A DNA stretch of 64,000 bases, taken from NCBI GenBank assembly GCA_022560025.1, contig JAFISE010000042.1:1-64000 (forward strand), read 5' to 3'. Shown here one piece after another: positions 24,501 to 34,249 of the stretch. This DNA is from Stagonosporopsis chrysanthemi (lineage: Eukaryota > Ascomycota > Dothideomycetes > Pleosporales > Didymellaceae). The notes beneath the pieces were generated by a model. The model was given only the letters and a program-made list of their open reading frames with translations, made no database searches and was not told where the DNA came from. Position 1 is the first letter of the stretch, and every line of letters starts with the position of its first letter. The position numbers and the translations under genes are program-made.

Positions 24501-24730
24501 TCCTCATTGGCAATGCCATGGCCGTCATCTTTAACATGTATGGAGTCGATGGTGTTGGCAGTGATATCGACAAATATGCTCTTCGCTCGTGCATCGAGAG
24601 AATTGTCGATAAGCTCCTTAACTACTGAGCTTGGGTCAGTGAGCAGTTGGTGAGAGCCTAATTGTCGAACTGTTGTTGGCGGGAGTGCTGAGATCGCCGG
24701 CGGCGCCTGGCCTTCATCACCATCTGCCAT
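21600..24730 (-). CDS. MutL homologue, hPMS1/Mlh2-like, 1025 aa
   Basis: Exons complement(join(21600..24240,24294..24730)). A 53-bp intron has donor GTGCGT, branch GCTGAC and acceptor GAGCAG, and phase 2 joins the frame cleanly. The N-terminal GHKL ATPase has all MutL motifs: VKELIDNSLDA (I), DDGHGI (II), GFRGEALASVADMS (III) and VGTTVKITKLLES. The second subdomain has FISIDSRPVS and FFCMNIICP. The beginning (PPTTVRQLGSHQLLTDPSSVVKEL) is closer to human PMS1 and yeast Mlh2 than to Pms1/PMS2 or Mlh1. The long middle is disordered. The C-terminal 200 residues lack the DQHAxxExxxxE endonuclease motif, so this should be a non-nuclease MutL partner. In yeast, Mlh1-Mlh2 acts as an accessory in mismatch repair and in limiting gene-conversion tracts. 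Divergent from the Ada-type gene. Confidence 0.85.
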
Positions 24731-25367
24731 GTTTGACAGTCAGTGGCTGCATTCGAAAACGCAACGATTTTGAAGGGAGCTGGGGGCAAGGTAAATCAAT
24801 CAGTTCTAAGGTGAGCTCCTTCGTGCCTTCCCTTTTGCCTGGCGGAACACCCGAACAACTGGGTCGACCACGAGAGCGGCGCGCCATTACATCCAATTTC
24901 TTCATTCACACCATTGAACTTCACAATGCTCGCCCATCACGTTCCTTCATATCAGGTATTTGCCGATGGGTCAAAGATACGAGGTGCGGGATCATCTAGA
25001 TGGAGGTTGAGGATGCTTTCAATTTAGCCAATCAGAGCGCTGTCGCTCCGTCATCCGGCATCGCGAACTTCTACGAGCGCACATTGAATCGGCGTCCTCT
25101 CCTTAACAACTATCTCTACGAGGAAATCCTCGGCCGATGCACACTCGATCGATAGCTCCCTTCCCGTGATCTCGTTGTACTGTGGGCTCCATCGCGACAC
25201 CAGCCAACTCAATCAATCGAGCGCCCCACTCTTGGATCGAAAGCCCTCTTCGCGTGTCTCAAAGGCCGATTTTCCGGTTACCATTCACTGTATGCTTGGT
25301 TTCCCGCATGTCAATGGTTTCGCTAACATCGGGCTTCCAGATCAACCGCTCACGCACCTCAAAAGAT
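24731..25367. other. bidirectional promoter of two DNA-repair genes
   Basis: 637 bp separate the MutL-homologue ATG from the Ada-type ATG. It contains the 51-codon frame at 25000-25155 and a CCAAT box. Alternative in-frame starts for the Ada-type gene exist at 25308 and 25314. Confidence 0.5.
25000..25155 (+). CDS. candidate uORF or 51-aa peptide upstream of the Ada-type gene
   Basis: An ATG-to-TAG frame of 51 codons ends 213 bp before the Ada-type ATG, in the shared promoter of two repair genes. The peptide (MEVEDAFNLANQ... NFYERTLNRRP... EEILGRCTLDR) has ordinary coding composition and is not low complexity. It could be an upstream ORF controlling translation, a tiny independent gene, or chance. 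A CCAAT motif (25027-25031) lies inside it. I recognise no homologue. Confidence 0.3.
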   Translation: MEVEDAFNLANQSAVAPSSGIANFYERTLNRRPLLNNYLYEEILGRCTLDR

Positions 25368-26258
25368 ATGCCGTACACAACAGATACTCAGCGTTGGCGT
25401 GCGTTAGCAACACGTGATCCCAACGCCAACGGACACTTTTTCTATTCAGTAAAGTCAACGCAGATCTACTGCAGACCAACTTGTCCAGCGAGACTTGCGC
25501 GTAGAGCCAACATCAGTTTTCAAAAGACAATTGCGGAAGCAGAGGCGTTGGGTTTCAGGGCGTGCAAACGATGTAGACCAAACGTCGAAAACGAAGACCC
25601 ACAGGACAAGGCAGTCGCAAAAGCAATGGGCTTTATTGAAGAGGCAGTGAGAAAGGGCGAAGCGAAGAATCTGAAATTGCACGATCTTGCGAAGAAAGTC
25701 GGTCTGACACCAAGGTACTTCCACAAGATCTTCAAGGACAAGACCGCCACAACGCCACGAGAGTACACGAACATTGTTGCGGCGCAACACAGTAGCGCAA
25801 GCCCATCCTCGGGGTCCGACGCAAGCCCGTCCAAAGTGGAGACCTTCGATTGGGACACCTTTGACATTTCAGAGCTTGCAGAGTACCAATTCGATTCAAA
25901 TCTGACTTTAGGAGACGATTTCATGGCACAGGCAGCAGATATCGCAGCTGCTGGGTTCGGAGTTGCACCTGTGTACGAGCCACAGTTACAACCTTGGATT
26001 ATGGGCTCACCCAGCTCCGACACAGACTCTAGTCTTTCAAACGAGCAGCTGTTGAACCTCGGTGGATGGGACTCTGCATTTGCCGATCTTGGGTATTGCC
26101 TGAACGCGAAGTTAACACCGATGGATCCAACATTCGATTTCGATGTCAATCTGGCTATGCTGCTTCAAAATGACATAGCAAGCACCGATCTGACGCTAGA
26201 TCTGATACCAGACTTCGAAACACCGACTGTGCCCGTCACATCAGCCCCCCTGAGGTGA
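25368..26258 (+). CDS. Ada-type methylphosphotriester sensor/AraC-HTH regulator with acidic tail
   Basis: 296 aa from the ATG at 25368, chosen because family proteins start just before RWRALATRDPNANGHFFYSV. The N-terminal Ada metal-binding domain keeps four zinc cysteines, Cys35, Cys39, Cys66 and Cys69. The 3-27-2 residue gaps equal those of E. coli Ada, in which Cys38 accepts a methyl from DNA phosphotriesters and turns the protein into an activator. A single AraC-type helix-turn-helix segment follows (about 83-140; LKLHDLAKKVGLTPRYFHKIFK...TPREY). There is no O6-alkylguanine transferase domain. The remaining 150 residues are acidic and hydrophobic (DWDTFDISELAEYQFD, FDFDVNLAMLLQND), like a eukaryotic activation domain. 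Inferred role: a DNA-binding activator of the alkylation response. The family is of bacterial origin and sporadic in fungi. Confidence 0.85.
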   Translation: MPYTTDTQRWRALATRDPNANGHFFYSVKSTQIYCRPTCPARLARRANISFQKTIAEAEALGFRACKRCRPNVENEDPQDKAVAKAMGFIEEAVRKGEAKNLKLHDLAKKVGLTPRYFHKIFKDKTATTPREYTNIVAAQHSSASPSSGSDASPSKVETFDWDTFDISELAEYQFDSNLTLGDDFMAQAADIAAAGFGVAPVYEPQLQPWIMGSPSSDTDSSLSNEQLLNLGGWDSAFADLGYCLNAKLTPMDPTFDFDVNLAMLLQNDIASTDLTLDLIPDFETPTVPVTSAPLR

Positions 26259-27228
26259 CAGTGCATGCATCCTATGGTCACTATATACGTTCTGTATAGA
26301 GATTCGTTAGTCTGGCGCGAAGCTTGTAGAGACATAGTCGGCATGTCAAATAATATAGATTCTAGTCTGCTCTTTCTACGTCCATGGTGTCCCATGATCA
26401 CTGCTCGTGACGGCCAGACCATCGTGATCCTCGTCGAGGTCGCATTTGCGTACGCTATAGCCGTCGAGGCGCATCGGATCAGAACGAAGGCATATGCCCG
26501 TAATGTGGCGCATCATTGCGAAGCCATTGTCTGCAACCCAAAGTCAGCGCGTGCAACCTAAGTGTGCTTGCAACATGGATGGGAATATTCGCTTTCAGCG
26601 ACCGGTTTATAAGCAGCGACGGCGTAGCATATGTCGATGCTAGCCATACCTTTTCCGGCTCTTCCTATAGATTGATATGGTCTGATGTATCTCATCTTCT
26701 AGCGTGGGAGGGGTGATGTGCAGAAATAGGAACGTACCACCGGCAGCAGATAGCCTGTAATCGTACTGTTGGTTAGTTGGAAGTAAGGCGACCAAAGCGC
26801 ATGAACAATAACACTCGCGCGCAGTCTTCTAAGCGCGCAGCAGGTGCAACATTTGTGTTGACGAGTTGCGGACGGCGGAAGCTTCATGAGAAAAGTTGAG
26901 CGAGCGCACGGTGCCCAGCCCCACTAAGCTGTGTTCGGCACCAGCCCTGATCGCCCATCAGTCACCAACCTGAAGTTCACTGTATTATCCGTGCATTTAT
27001 ACGCACGAGCTACTCAGGCGATAATAGACTAATTCTCGTAATTTAAAGAGGCGGCAGTCTTGTAACCAGCTTTTTACCTGTTAAACTTGTGTTGATGCAT
27101 TATCAGATATCTCGTTAGAGACTTTTGCGTGACTTAGAAGGCAGGGCAACAGACATTAGTGTTGAGCGATCTTTGATACATGGTTATACATCTACATAGC
27201 TCACTTATGTCGAGTCCAATAAATAGCT
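26259..27228. other. intergenic, 970 bp
   Basis: Between the 3' ends of the Ada-type gene and the phenolic acid decarboxylase gene. More AT-rich toward 27000-27220. No convincing ORF, RNA gene or repeat seen. Confidence 0.5.
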
Positions 27229-27822
27229 CTAGAACGTAGGATCGTTTTCGTTGATGGGCACCAGGTCACCCTTGCCCTGGAAAAGTCTTCGTCAAAGCGT
27301 TCGGTAGCCTCAGTTGTTGCAACTTACCTTGAAGGATTCAACAATGTCTGCTTGTTCGCTCAGCATGAAGCGACTGGTCTGGTTCCCTACGTCGGCCAGC
27401 TTTCTCCACCTCTCAAGATTTTCTTTGTGCCTCTTATCTCCATGCGCGGCTTCTGCGTTCTTCCAATGGCCCTCGGAAAACGAGATCAACGTCGTGATCT
27501 TCTTGTTCGAAATGTCATACACAGCAGAGACAACAGTTCCCGTTTCTTCGAGCCAATTGATTTGCCAAAGCTCTCCAGGGCGGATGCACTGGTATGTTGC
27601 TCTCTGATAATTGGTACGTCCAGCCATTGGACCACCGTGTATAGCATAAACTACCCGATCACTCGAGAAGCACCAGAGCTCATAACGCCACTTCTCTGGG
27701 TTACCATCCTTGTCTTCCGCATTGTAGTCGTATATGAGGTGTACGTCCTTGATGTCTTTGTCGAAAGACGAGTGGAGTGGAGTATTCGTCAGGAAATCAG
27801 GGAGGTTATCGCCTGGGGCCAT
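27229..27822 (-). CDS. phenolic acid decarboxylase (PadC/FDC-unrelated, lipocalin-fold)
   Basis: Exons complement(join(27229..27276,27328..27822)). A 51-bp intron (donor GTAAGT, acceptor TCCAG, phase 0) carries the last 15 codons. The product is 180 aa from the MAPGD methionine. An ATG six codons upstream (27840) is an alternative, giving 186 aa. The fold signatures of bacterial PadC are present: HLIYDY (the two active-site tyrosines), AIHGGPMAGR (the arginine), INWLEETGT (the catalytic glutamate) and the C-terminal FMLSEQADIVESFKG. The enzyme converts ferulic, p-coumaric and caffeic acids to vinyl phenols without a cofactor. It detoxifies plant phenolics in plant-associated or saprotrophic fungi. 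Standalone gene with long flanking spacers. Confidence 0.88.
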
Positions 27823-27840
27823 TGTCGCTGATGTCTGCAA

Positions 27841-29587
27841 GATGTTGAGATGGTTGTCGAGTTTGGGCTGGACGTGTTCAAATACCTAACCTCAGCTTCG
27901 TGCCTAATGCGGCACTATTGGGAACGGATGACGTAGCACATGACGATATGCAGACATCCAAACCGAGGAAGAGGGATTCTCCTGAAATGTTTAGTCTTTC
28001 TTTCGTGTCTTCTTCAGCGATCGTTTTCGGTATCTTCAGTCTTTATTCGATTTCCCCTGAGATGTCAGCACATGAGCCCTGCATTACGCATCGGCTGCGT
28101 GATCATGCGATCCAATACACAACAAGAAAGGTTGCACAGCACAAGCGGTCAGCATGGTTCGGCGCACAGTTCGGCGAGGCATGTAGACGCCACGCCTGTT
28201 CGAAGCATGCAGCATCCTACTGTTTGCTACGCGAACGGCGATTCCGAAATTGCGCGACACCAATCCGCATGCCTGGTCGGAGGCTGTACTCACTGCTTCC
28301 GAATTTCCCGGAGGAAGGCCAGCTTAGGAGGCTGCAGGCCCGAGGCAAGGCAACAATCGTTGCACAACGCATGTAGGGTGTAGGAATGAAGTGTCATCGC
28401 TTGCGCTCAGATGCGTGAGGTTTGAATTGAGTTGTGGCGTGGCCTCCACACAATTGGCTTTTACGTCTCGACTCCGTCACAAATTACCAACTTCCAGAAA
28501 GAGAGGGCGCCATGTTTGACATTTCAGGTTTTAACGCCAACGAGCCCGAGGCGGAAGTTGAAATGAACTGGACCGCGCTCTGGCAGATCGCTTCGGTCCC
28601 CGTCCGTCAGAGGCCCCACCTCCCACTAGCGCAATCCGCCGTAATGGCTCACCACTTCGTAGCTCTGTGAAGTGTTGTCTTTGATCTGCTCCAGACGTGT
28701 CAGGTGACAATTTGAAGGCGCTGTCTCCCACCTTATTCCTCCACATCGCAATATGAGGGGCCGAGACTCTCGGATAGGCTGAACTTATATGAGAGCTCAG
28801 CGTGGCCAGCTGTCGAGGCGCCGCAGCAAACAAGCGCTGCCGTCAGCGTCGCCAACACCAGGCGCTTGTCCCTGCGCAAGACGCAGAGGTAGCCCGCAGA
28901 ACCGCGTCAGATGTTCAAAGCTGTTTGCCGTACTTGGAGGTGCTCTGTGCCCGAGCAAAGGACACAAGTCAAGGGAGAAAGGGAGTGATACAAATAGTGG
29001 TAGGTAACAAAACCACTTTAATGAGTCCTCCGTCGCCGAGCTCAGGCCCCAAAGAGCTGGCATGCGTAGGACCAGTCGGCATGGTCCTGCATCCTGGGCC
29101 GACTAACCGAAAGAAAAGCATGTTCCAGCGGGACGGCATGCCGTTTCGAAGCGGGCAGAGGAATTCGCACAGCTCATCGCGAAAGCCGCCTCTGGCGGTC
29201 AGATGCTTGCGCATGGGATCGTTTCCAGCTTGGAATGACCGTCCTAATGCACAGTTACATTGGGTTACCTCTGCTTACAGCTAGTTCCGCGAATGGCCCT
29301 GGCCCTACCCCATGTCCACCGCAGCTTGAACCCGGCCGGGCCATGTAGCGTCACGCAGGACATGTGCAGTATGACAGGGGTCAGCGGGGACCATGGCTCT
29401 AGCGCGCCCTGCTCACGGGTCCTCTCAGCAGTTTATCAGCAGTGGTAGGCACTACACTCCAGCCTTCTGTCCTGGCGTCTTTTCATGCCTTGATACATTC
29501 CTCCCAGCTTCCGGACTGTCTCAGTAGCAAGACAATCAGCGGTGCTACTGAAAAATACTTACTGCTTGCTCACAACCAAACTCCAGG
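27841..29587. other. intergenic, 1.7 kb
   Basis: Holds many overlapping short frames on both strands, none with domain features, splice support or a clear codon-use advantage. It is unusually long for this gene-dense region. A poorly conserved gene or a noncoding RNA cannot be excluded. Confidence 0.4.
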
Positions 29588-30800
29588 ATGCATTCAATCT
29601 ACTACGCGCCCAAACTCGGTAGGGAGGAGTGCATGTCTCATGAGAGTCTGGAGTTTCTTCGCAGCTCCGCCTTCGAGTCCGAGCACGCCTGGCAATATGA
29701 CACGTCTTTTACGGAACATGAGGCAGCAGCAGTAGCGCTCGAACAAGAGATCGAACATTCATTAGCCAGCATATCGCCCGACGAGAATTCAGATGAGCAG
29801 ACCCGGATCATCAAGACGCAGATCACTATCCACAGGGAGCGACAGCGAGCCCTGCGGCCACACTTGGAAAGCGGCAGTGGTGATTTGGATGGATGGGGAA
29901 ATGAATGCACGTTTGTGCCTGCGCCGAATCAGTGGGGAGCCAATGGTGATCTTGACGAAGAAAGCGAGACGCTATCTTCAGTGCGTCTTTCCTGGTAGCC
30001 TCTTTTCTTGTGAACTAACGTCGTTCCAGATACACAAACTTCTCACATGGCAATCATCGTCACCGATATCTGTCACTCCACCCTACTCACCCCTCTACGA
30101 CGAGCTACCATCTCCGGATATACCCTACCACTCAATGTTGGATCCGTACCAAGCACCTACGACATATCATCTTCATCGGACACGGGAGTGGACTGGCGCC
30201 TCGGGCAGCCGCAAGTATGTTTATACAGCGCGCGAGCATTCAGACAAATATGCCTTGTATATGCTCGAGGCAATGCACCGTTGCGATAACCAGATTACTG
30301 CCGCCGACTTCTTCCGAGTTGCGGAGTACCCTAGGACCTGTATTCATATCCTACTTTCGGGTATCGAAAAACAGCGCTTGTCAACATCATCAAAAGACGC
30401 CGGCTACAAATCGCGATGCATTCATATAGATGTCAAAGATGCATTCTCTCAGTCGGTCAGAGAATATCCAGATCGCCAACAGAAAATCCCATGGTCTCCT
30501 CGACGCTTCACCTACGGAGGTCGACGGTTTGTGTGGAAGTCTGGCGACTCCAACGATGACTCGATGCCGGAGACGCTATATGAGTTCCGTAAGGATTGGG
30601 CTAAGCCAGGTAGCCGAACAGGAAAGCGATGCGATGATGCAGAAACAATGACGAAGTTGGTGTGGGGTGAGAAGAAGAGGAGTGGTAAAGTTGACAGCTA
30701 CACGATTCATTTCGCTGGCGGTATGGATCAAGTTTTCAGAGAAGTTTTGCTTGCCAGCCAAATGGCGCGACAGATCTGTCTGTTCACGGCAATGATTTGA
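29588..30800 (+). CDS. uncharacterised 387-aa protein, two exons
   Basis: join(29588..29980,30030..30800). A 49-bp intron has donor GTGCGT, branch CTAAC and acceptor TTCCAG, phase 0. I do not recognise the family. Exon 1 gives an acidic, partly helical N-terminus rich in Glu and Ser. Exon 2 carries a charged domain with several aromatic strands (SRKYVYTAREHSDKYALYML, then CIHIDVKD and SPRRFTYGGRRFVWKSG) and ends near VDSYTIHFAGGMDQVFREV. The FTYGGRRFVWK-type strand recurs in lineage-specific fungal proteins of unknown function. No signal peptide or membrane helix. Long spacers lie on both sides. Confidence 0.65.
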
Positions 30801-31648
30801 ACGTCGCAGCACGACGACGATCCGAGCTGTGCTCAAAAGTCTCCTGCTGCATGTATTATGTGTAACGAATATGATGGATCGACTGGATCGACTGGAAGAA
30901 TCTCTGGAAGATTGTATGCCCCAGAGATAGTGTGTTGAGTCTTCAGGAGGCTTTATGATACCCATTTATACATTTTAGATACGCTCAATAGGACTACAAT
31001 TGCTCCATACATAGCTCGAATGAAACTTATGCACTATCTGCAGTGACATCTGCTCTATGATTAGTCGACCAATACACATGGATCTCAACACGTCGGCGAG
31101 ATTCTATTCATCCCAACTCTTTGTGCATGGGTTGATATGCATCCGTTCCTCACTGGAAGTCAGACAAGCATTTGATATGCTTAGGTGAGCGCTACAGTCT
31201 GTGACGTAATCGCTTGATGGCTCACTTTTTGGAATCCACACAACACAGACCACTCCGCTGCAACCTCAGCGCCAGCCTTACGCGTTTTGCAGGGCTACCG
31301 GGATATCTTTCCAACAGTGCGCGTTGTGCTTACTTTCGCATTTTCCGCAACGGCCACTTGTGTCGCACTTCCTTCCCACACTAAATTCTTACTCAGCTCT
31401 CTACCCCGTCAACCCTAGCTCAACGCCTATCGCTTTTGACGCCCTGTACCCGGCAGCTCGTTACTGAGCCTCCAACCACAAGCCATAACCGCCATTGACT
31501 GCTTCCGTTCGAGCCACCGAGTATTCATCAAATCAAGGGGTCGTCACAAGCAAACTAGCATACTGTACCTTGCTAGCTGTGCATATCCACGCACAGGTAC
31601 CTTTTCTATACCGCCGTCCTACGGACACACCGGTGTGTACTCTCAAGC
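30801..31648. other. intergenic, 848 bp
   Basis: The right part (about 31380-31640) is pyrimidine-rich and probably the promoter/5' UTR of the SnoaL-like gene. No gene seen. Confidence 0.45.
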
Positions 31649-32107
31649 ATGACTTCGACGCGCACCACCACACTACGTAAGGTCACGTCTGAGTTCTGCG
31701 CGGCCCTGCTTGCACCTCCCGCGCTATCAGAGCTGCTATCGCAGTACTTCTCTGCCAACCCAAAGATTACCGAGCATGGACCAGAATGGGCATGCTCTCG
31801 CCTTCCTTTCCTCGCAAAGACATTCACAGGCAAGGATGGATGTGAGGAGTACTTCAAGCTGATGACCGAGACACTCGCAATGTCTTTGGACAAAGATGCT
31901 TTTCCAGACGCGAAAGCTTTTAGCGTCGATGCCGAGGCTGGAGTGGTGAGCGTTGTAGGCAAGGGACATTTCTCGAGCCAGAAGACAGGCAAAGGCTGGG
32001 ACGAGCAGTTCATTCACAGATTCAGTGATTTCGACGAGCAAGGTAAGATAGGCCACTGGGAGATTTGGGCAGATCCTTTAAGCGCCTGGGTTGCTGTTGG
32101 AGAATGA
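31649..32107 (+). CDS. NTF2/SnoaL-like fold protein, 152 aa
   Basis: Single-exon frame. The pattern (an N-terminal helix, YFSANPKITEHGPEWACSRLPFLAKTFTGKDGCEEYFKLM, a strand pair, then QFIHRFSDFDEQGKIGHWEIWADPLSAWVAVGE) fits the NTF2-like alpha+beta cone found in SnoaL-type proteins. The ending (DEQGKI..WEIWADPLSAW) is the usual dimer-interface strand region. Such proteins bind small hydrophobic ligands or are isomerases or cyclases. No particular reaction can be assigned. The ATG is followed directly by the first predicted helix. No signal peptide. Confidence 0.7.
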   Translation: MTSTRTTTLRKVTSEFCAALLAPPALSELLSQYFSANPKITEHGPEWACSRLPFLAKTFTGKDGCEEYFKLMTETLAMSLDKDAFPDAKAFSVDAEAGVVSVVGKGHFSSQKTGKGWDEQFIHRFSDFDEQGKIGHWEIWADPLSAWVAVGE

Positions 32108-32411
32108 ACCAATAACGCACGCAGTTGCGAGCGCAGAGCAAGCAAACTTTGCAAGACGAACTAGACTCCTTTCCTCCGACGTTTTCAGACCTGTTCTCAC
32201 TGTGAGGTTCGGCAACTGAGATGTGACTTTGATGTGTTCTGCTGCTTGCTGAGCTGACCCCGCACCAATTATCACACAGTCCGAGGCTAATCACCGCTCG
32301 ATGGAGCTTACTCGCACGACACCAGCAATATGTAGATTAGCAATTGCAATTCCCAGTCAACAAGGCGACACAGAAGTGACCAGGTAGGGACAGAAAGAGG
32401 AATTACTCATC
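32108..32411. other. intergenic, 304 bp
   Basis: Spacer before the kinase-like gene. Nothing seen. Confidence 0.5.
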
Positions 32412-33648
32412 ATGGCCTCTTTAAAGCAATCAGGACGGCATGATCTCGACGATGCCAAGTTGGGCGAATACCTTGAGCAGCACGTACCCAACCTGAAGTT
32501 GCCCGTGGTGTCGACAAAGATTGGATACGGACAAAGTAACCCAACATACTTTGTGGACGATGCTGCCAAAGTTCGATTTATCCTTCGAAAGAAGCCCAGC
32601 GGAACTATCATCTCGCCAGTTGCGCATCAGGTTGATCGAGAATTCAAGGTGCTCAAAGCGCTTGGGAAGGTCGAGGGCTTTCCAGTACCAAGAGTGTATT
32701 GTCTATGCATGGACACCTTGGTGATTGGGACAGCATTCTATGTAAGATGCATCATGTCAAACGCAGCTGCAATCAAGACTGACCGTGCCATAGGTTATGG
32801 AATTTGTCAAAGGCCGCATCATCACTGACCCCAACCTCTCGAATTTACCTCCAACTCAAAGGCGCTCAGCATGGTTTTCTCTGATCTCGACCCTAGCATG
32901 GCTTCATTCTATCGACCCCGACTCCATCGGCCTGTCAGACTTTGGTAAGAAACAGGACTTCTACACGCGCCACTGCAACACCTTTTCGCGCATCGAAGCG
33001 CAACAAGCCAAAGTCAAGGACATCAAAACCGGCAATGAACTCGGCCGCGCGCACCCAAATTTCGATGAAATTGTCGACTACATCCGCAAAAACGTGCCTT
33101 CAGATCGCTCCAGCATTGTGCACGGCGACTACAAATTCGATAACGTCATCTTGCACCCCACGGAGCCGAGGGTCATTGCGATTCTGGATTGGGAGCTGAG
33201 TACACTGGGCAACCCAATGATGGATGTCTGCTATGCGTGCGGCCCATATTGGAACCGAGCGGCCAAGGGTGGGGCGGTGAGGGACGATCAGGGCGGCGAG
33301 GTATATCGACCGGAGAATCAGAGGAGCAATGGAATGCCCAGCATGGATGACCTGGTAGACGAGTATGCGAAGATTAGTGGGTGGGACCCAAGGAAGGATC
33401 AATGGGAGATCGCGAAGGTGTTTCACTTGATGAGGGTATGGTTGTGATGCTGATCCCGGGAGATTGAGCGCTAATATTCGCCACAGGGCAGCACGATCAG
33501 TCATGGCATCCAGGCAAGGACGATTAGTGGGCAGGCGAGCAGTGAGTTCTCGCATATCTACTTTGAGAACACGAAAAGAGGGTTGGACACGGCACTTGCA
33601 ATGGTGCGGTCGATGAAGGAGAAAGAACCATCGAAAAGCTCTTTATAA
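32412..33648 (+). CDS. APH/ACAD10-type kinase-like phosphotransferase, 377 aa
   Basis: Three exons: join(32412..32741,32794..33435,33487..33648). Introns are 52 and 51 bp with donors GTAAGA and GTATGG and acceptors ATAG and CACAG, both phase 0. The aminoglycoside phosphotransferase fold is clear: the N-lobe (YGQSNPTYFVDD, FILRKKPSG with the ATP lysine, EFKVLKAL), hinge FVKGR, Brenner motif VHGDYKFDNVILHP (catalytic Asp) and the metal site ILDWELSTLGNPMMDV. The C-terminus has the ACAD10/ACAD11-like GIQARTISGQASS segment. In ACAD10/11 this domain phosphorylates 4-hydroxyacyl substrates ahead of the dehydrogenase. Here it stands alone. Antibiotic resistance is unlikely; a role in hydroxy-acid catabolism is inferred. 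Confidence 0.88.
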
Positions 33649-33787
33649 TCATGCCAATACATAGCATTCTGATTGTGTAGGTAGCAAAATTGAACAGTAG
33701 GGGGTATATCAGTCTTAGGCCAAGGGAAACTCCATCAGATGCTAGTCACAGCCAACTCTCGGCTTGACCATCCATTCACATCACCGT

Positions 33788-34249
33788 CTAGTTCTTATAG
33801 CTAGGTGGCGCAGCCTCAAAGCCTGCCTGCCTCTCCGCCTTCCTTGCGCGCCTGCGCTCCCTCCTCTCGAGCTCTTTCGCCACAGCCTTAGCCAGCTTCC
33901 TCCTCTCCTCGCGCTCACGCTCCTTGATGATCTGCTCCCTACCCTTGCCCGACCAGACGGCGCGGAACTCCTTGCGAAATTTCTGCTTGAACGTCAGGTT
34001 CATGTCGTTCTCCTCCTCGGCCTTCTTGGCCGCGTGTTCCTCCTCGTCATCGGTGTCGAGGTAGTCGTCTTCGTCGTCGTCGATTAGGCGGTCAGATGCC
34101 TCCGCGTTGACCGTCTTGAGGTTGCGCGCCTTGTCCCACGTCTTGGTGCGCGAGTATGCGATGCAGCCTGTGGTGAAGAGGACAACGCCGAGTGGGAAGG
34201 TCACGAAGACGCCCATAACGACAATGAGAGCGAGAAGGTCTTCGTCCAT
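33788..34249 (-). CDS. small single-pass membrane protein, 153 aa
   Basis: The frame is open to 34291, but the ATG at 34249 (MDEDLLALIVVMGVF) places one hydrophobic helix (about residues 5-30) at the extreme N-terminus. A charged cytosolic tail follows: an acidic patch (DDDEDDYLDTDDEEE) and then a long Arg/Lys/Glu helix (about 85-145) ending AAPPSYKN. The organisation (a short tail-out segment, an acidic linker and a basic amphipathic helix) is common in small fungal ER or Golgi proteins of unknown function. No named family recognised. Convergent with the APH-like gene, 139 bp away. Confidence 0.65.
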   Translation of the reverse strand: MDEDLLALIVVMGVFVTFPLGVVLFTTGCIAYSRTKTWDKARNLKTVNAEASDRLIDDDEDDYLDTDDEEEHAAKKAEEENDMNLTFKQKFRKEFRAVWSGKGREQIIKEREREERRKLAKAVAKELERRERRRARKAERQAGFEAAPPSYKN

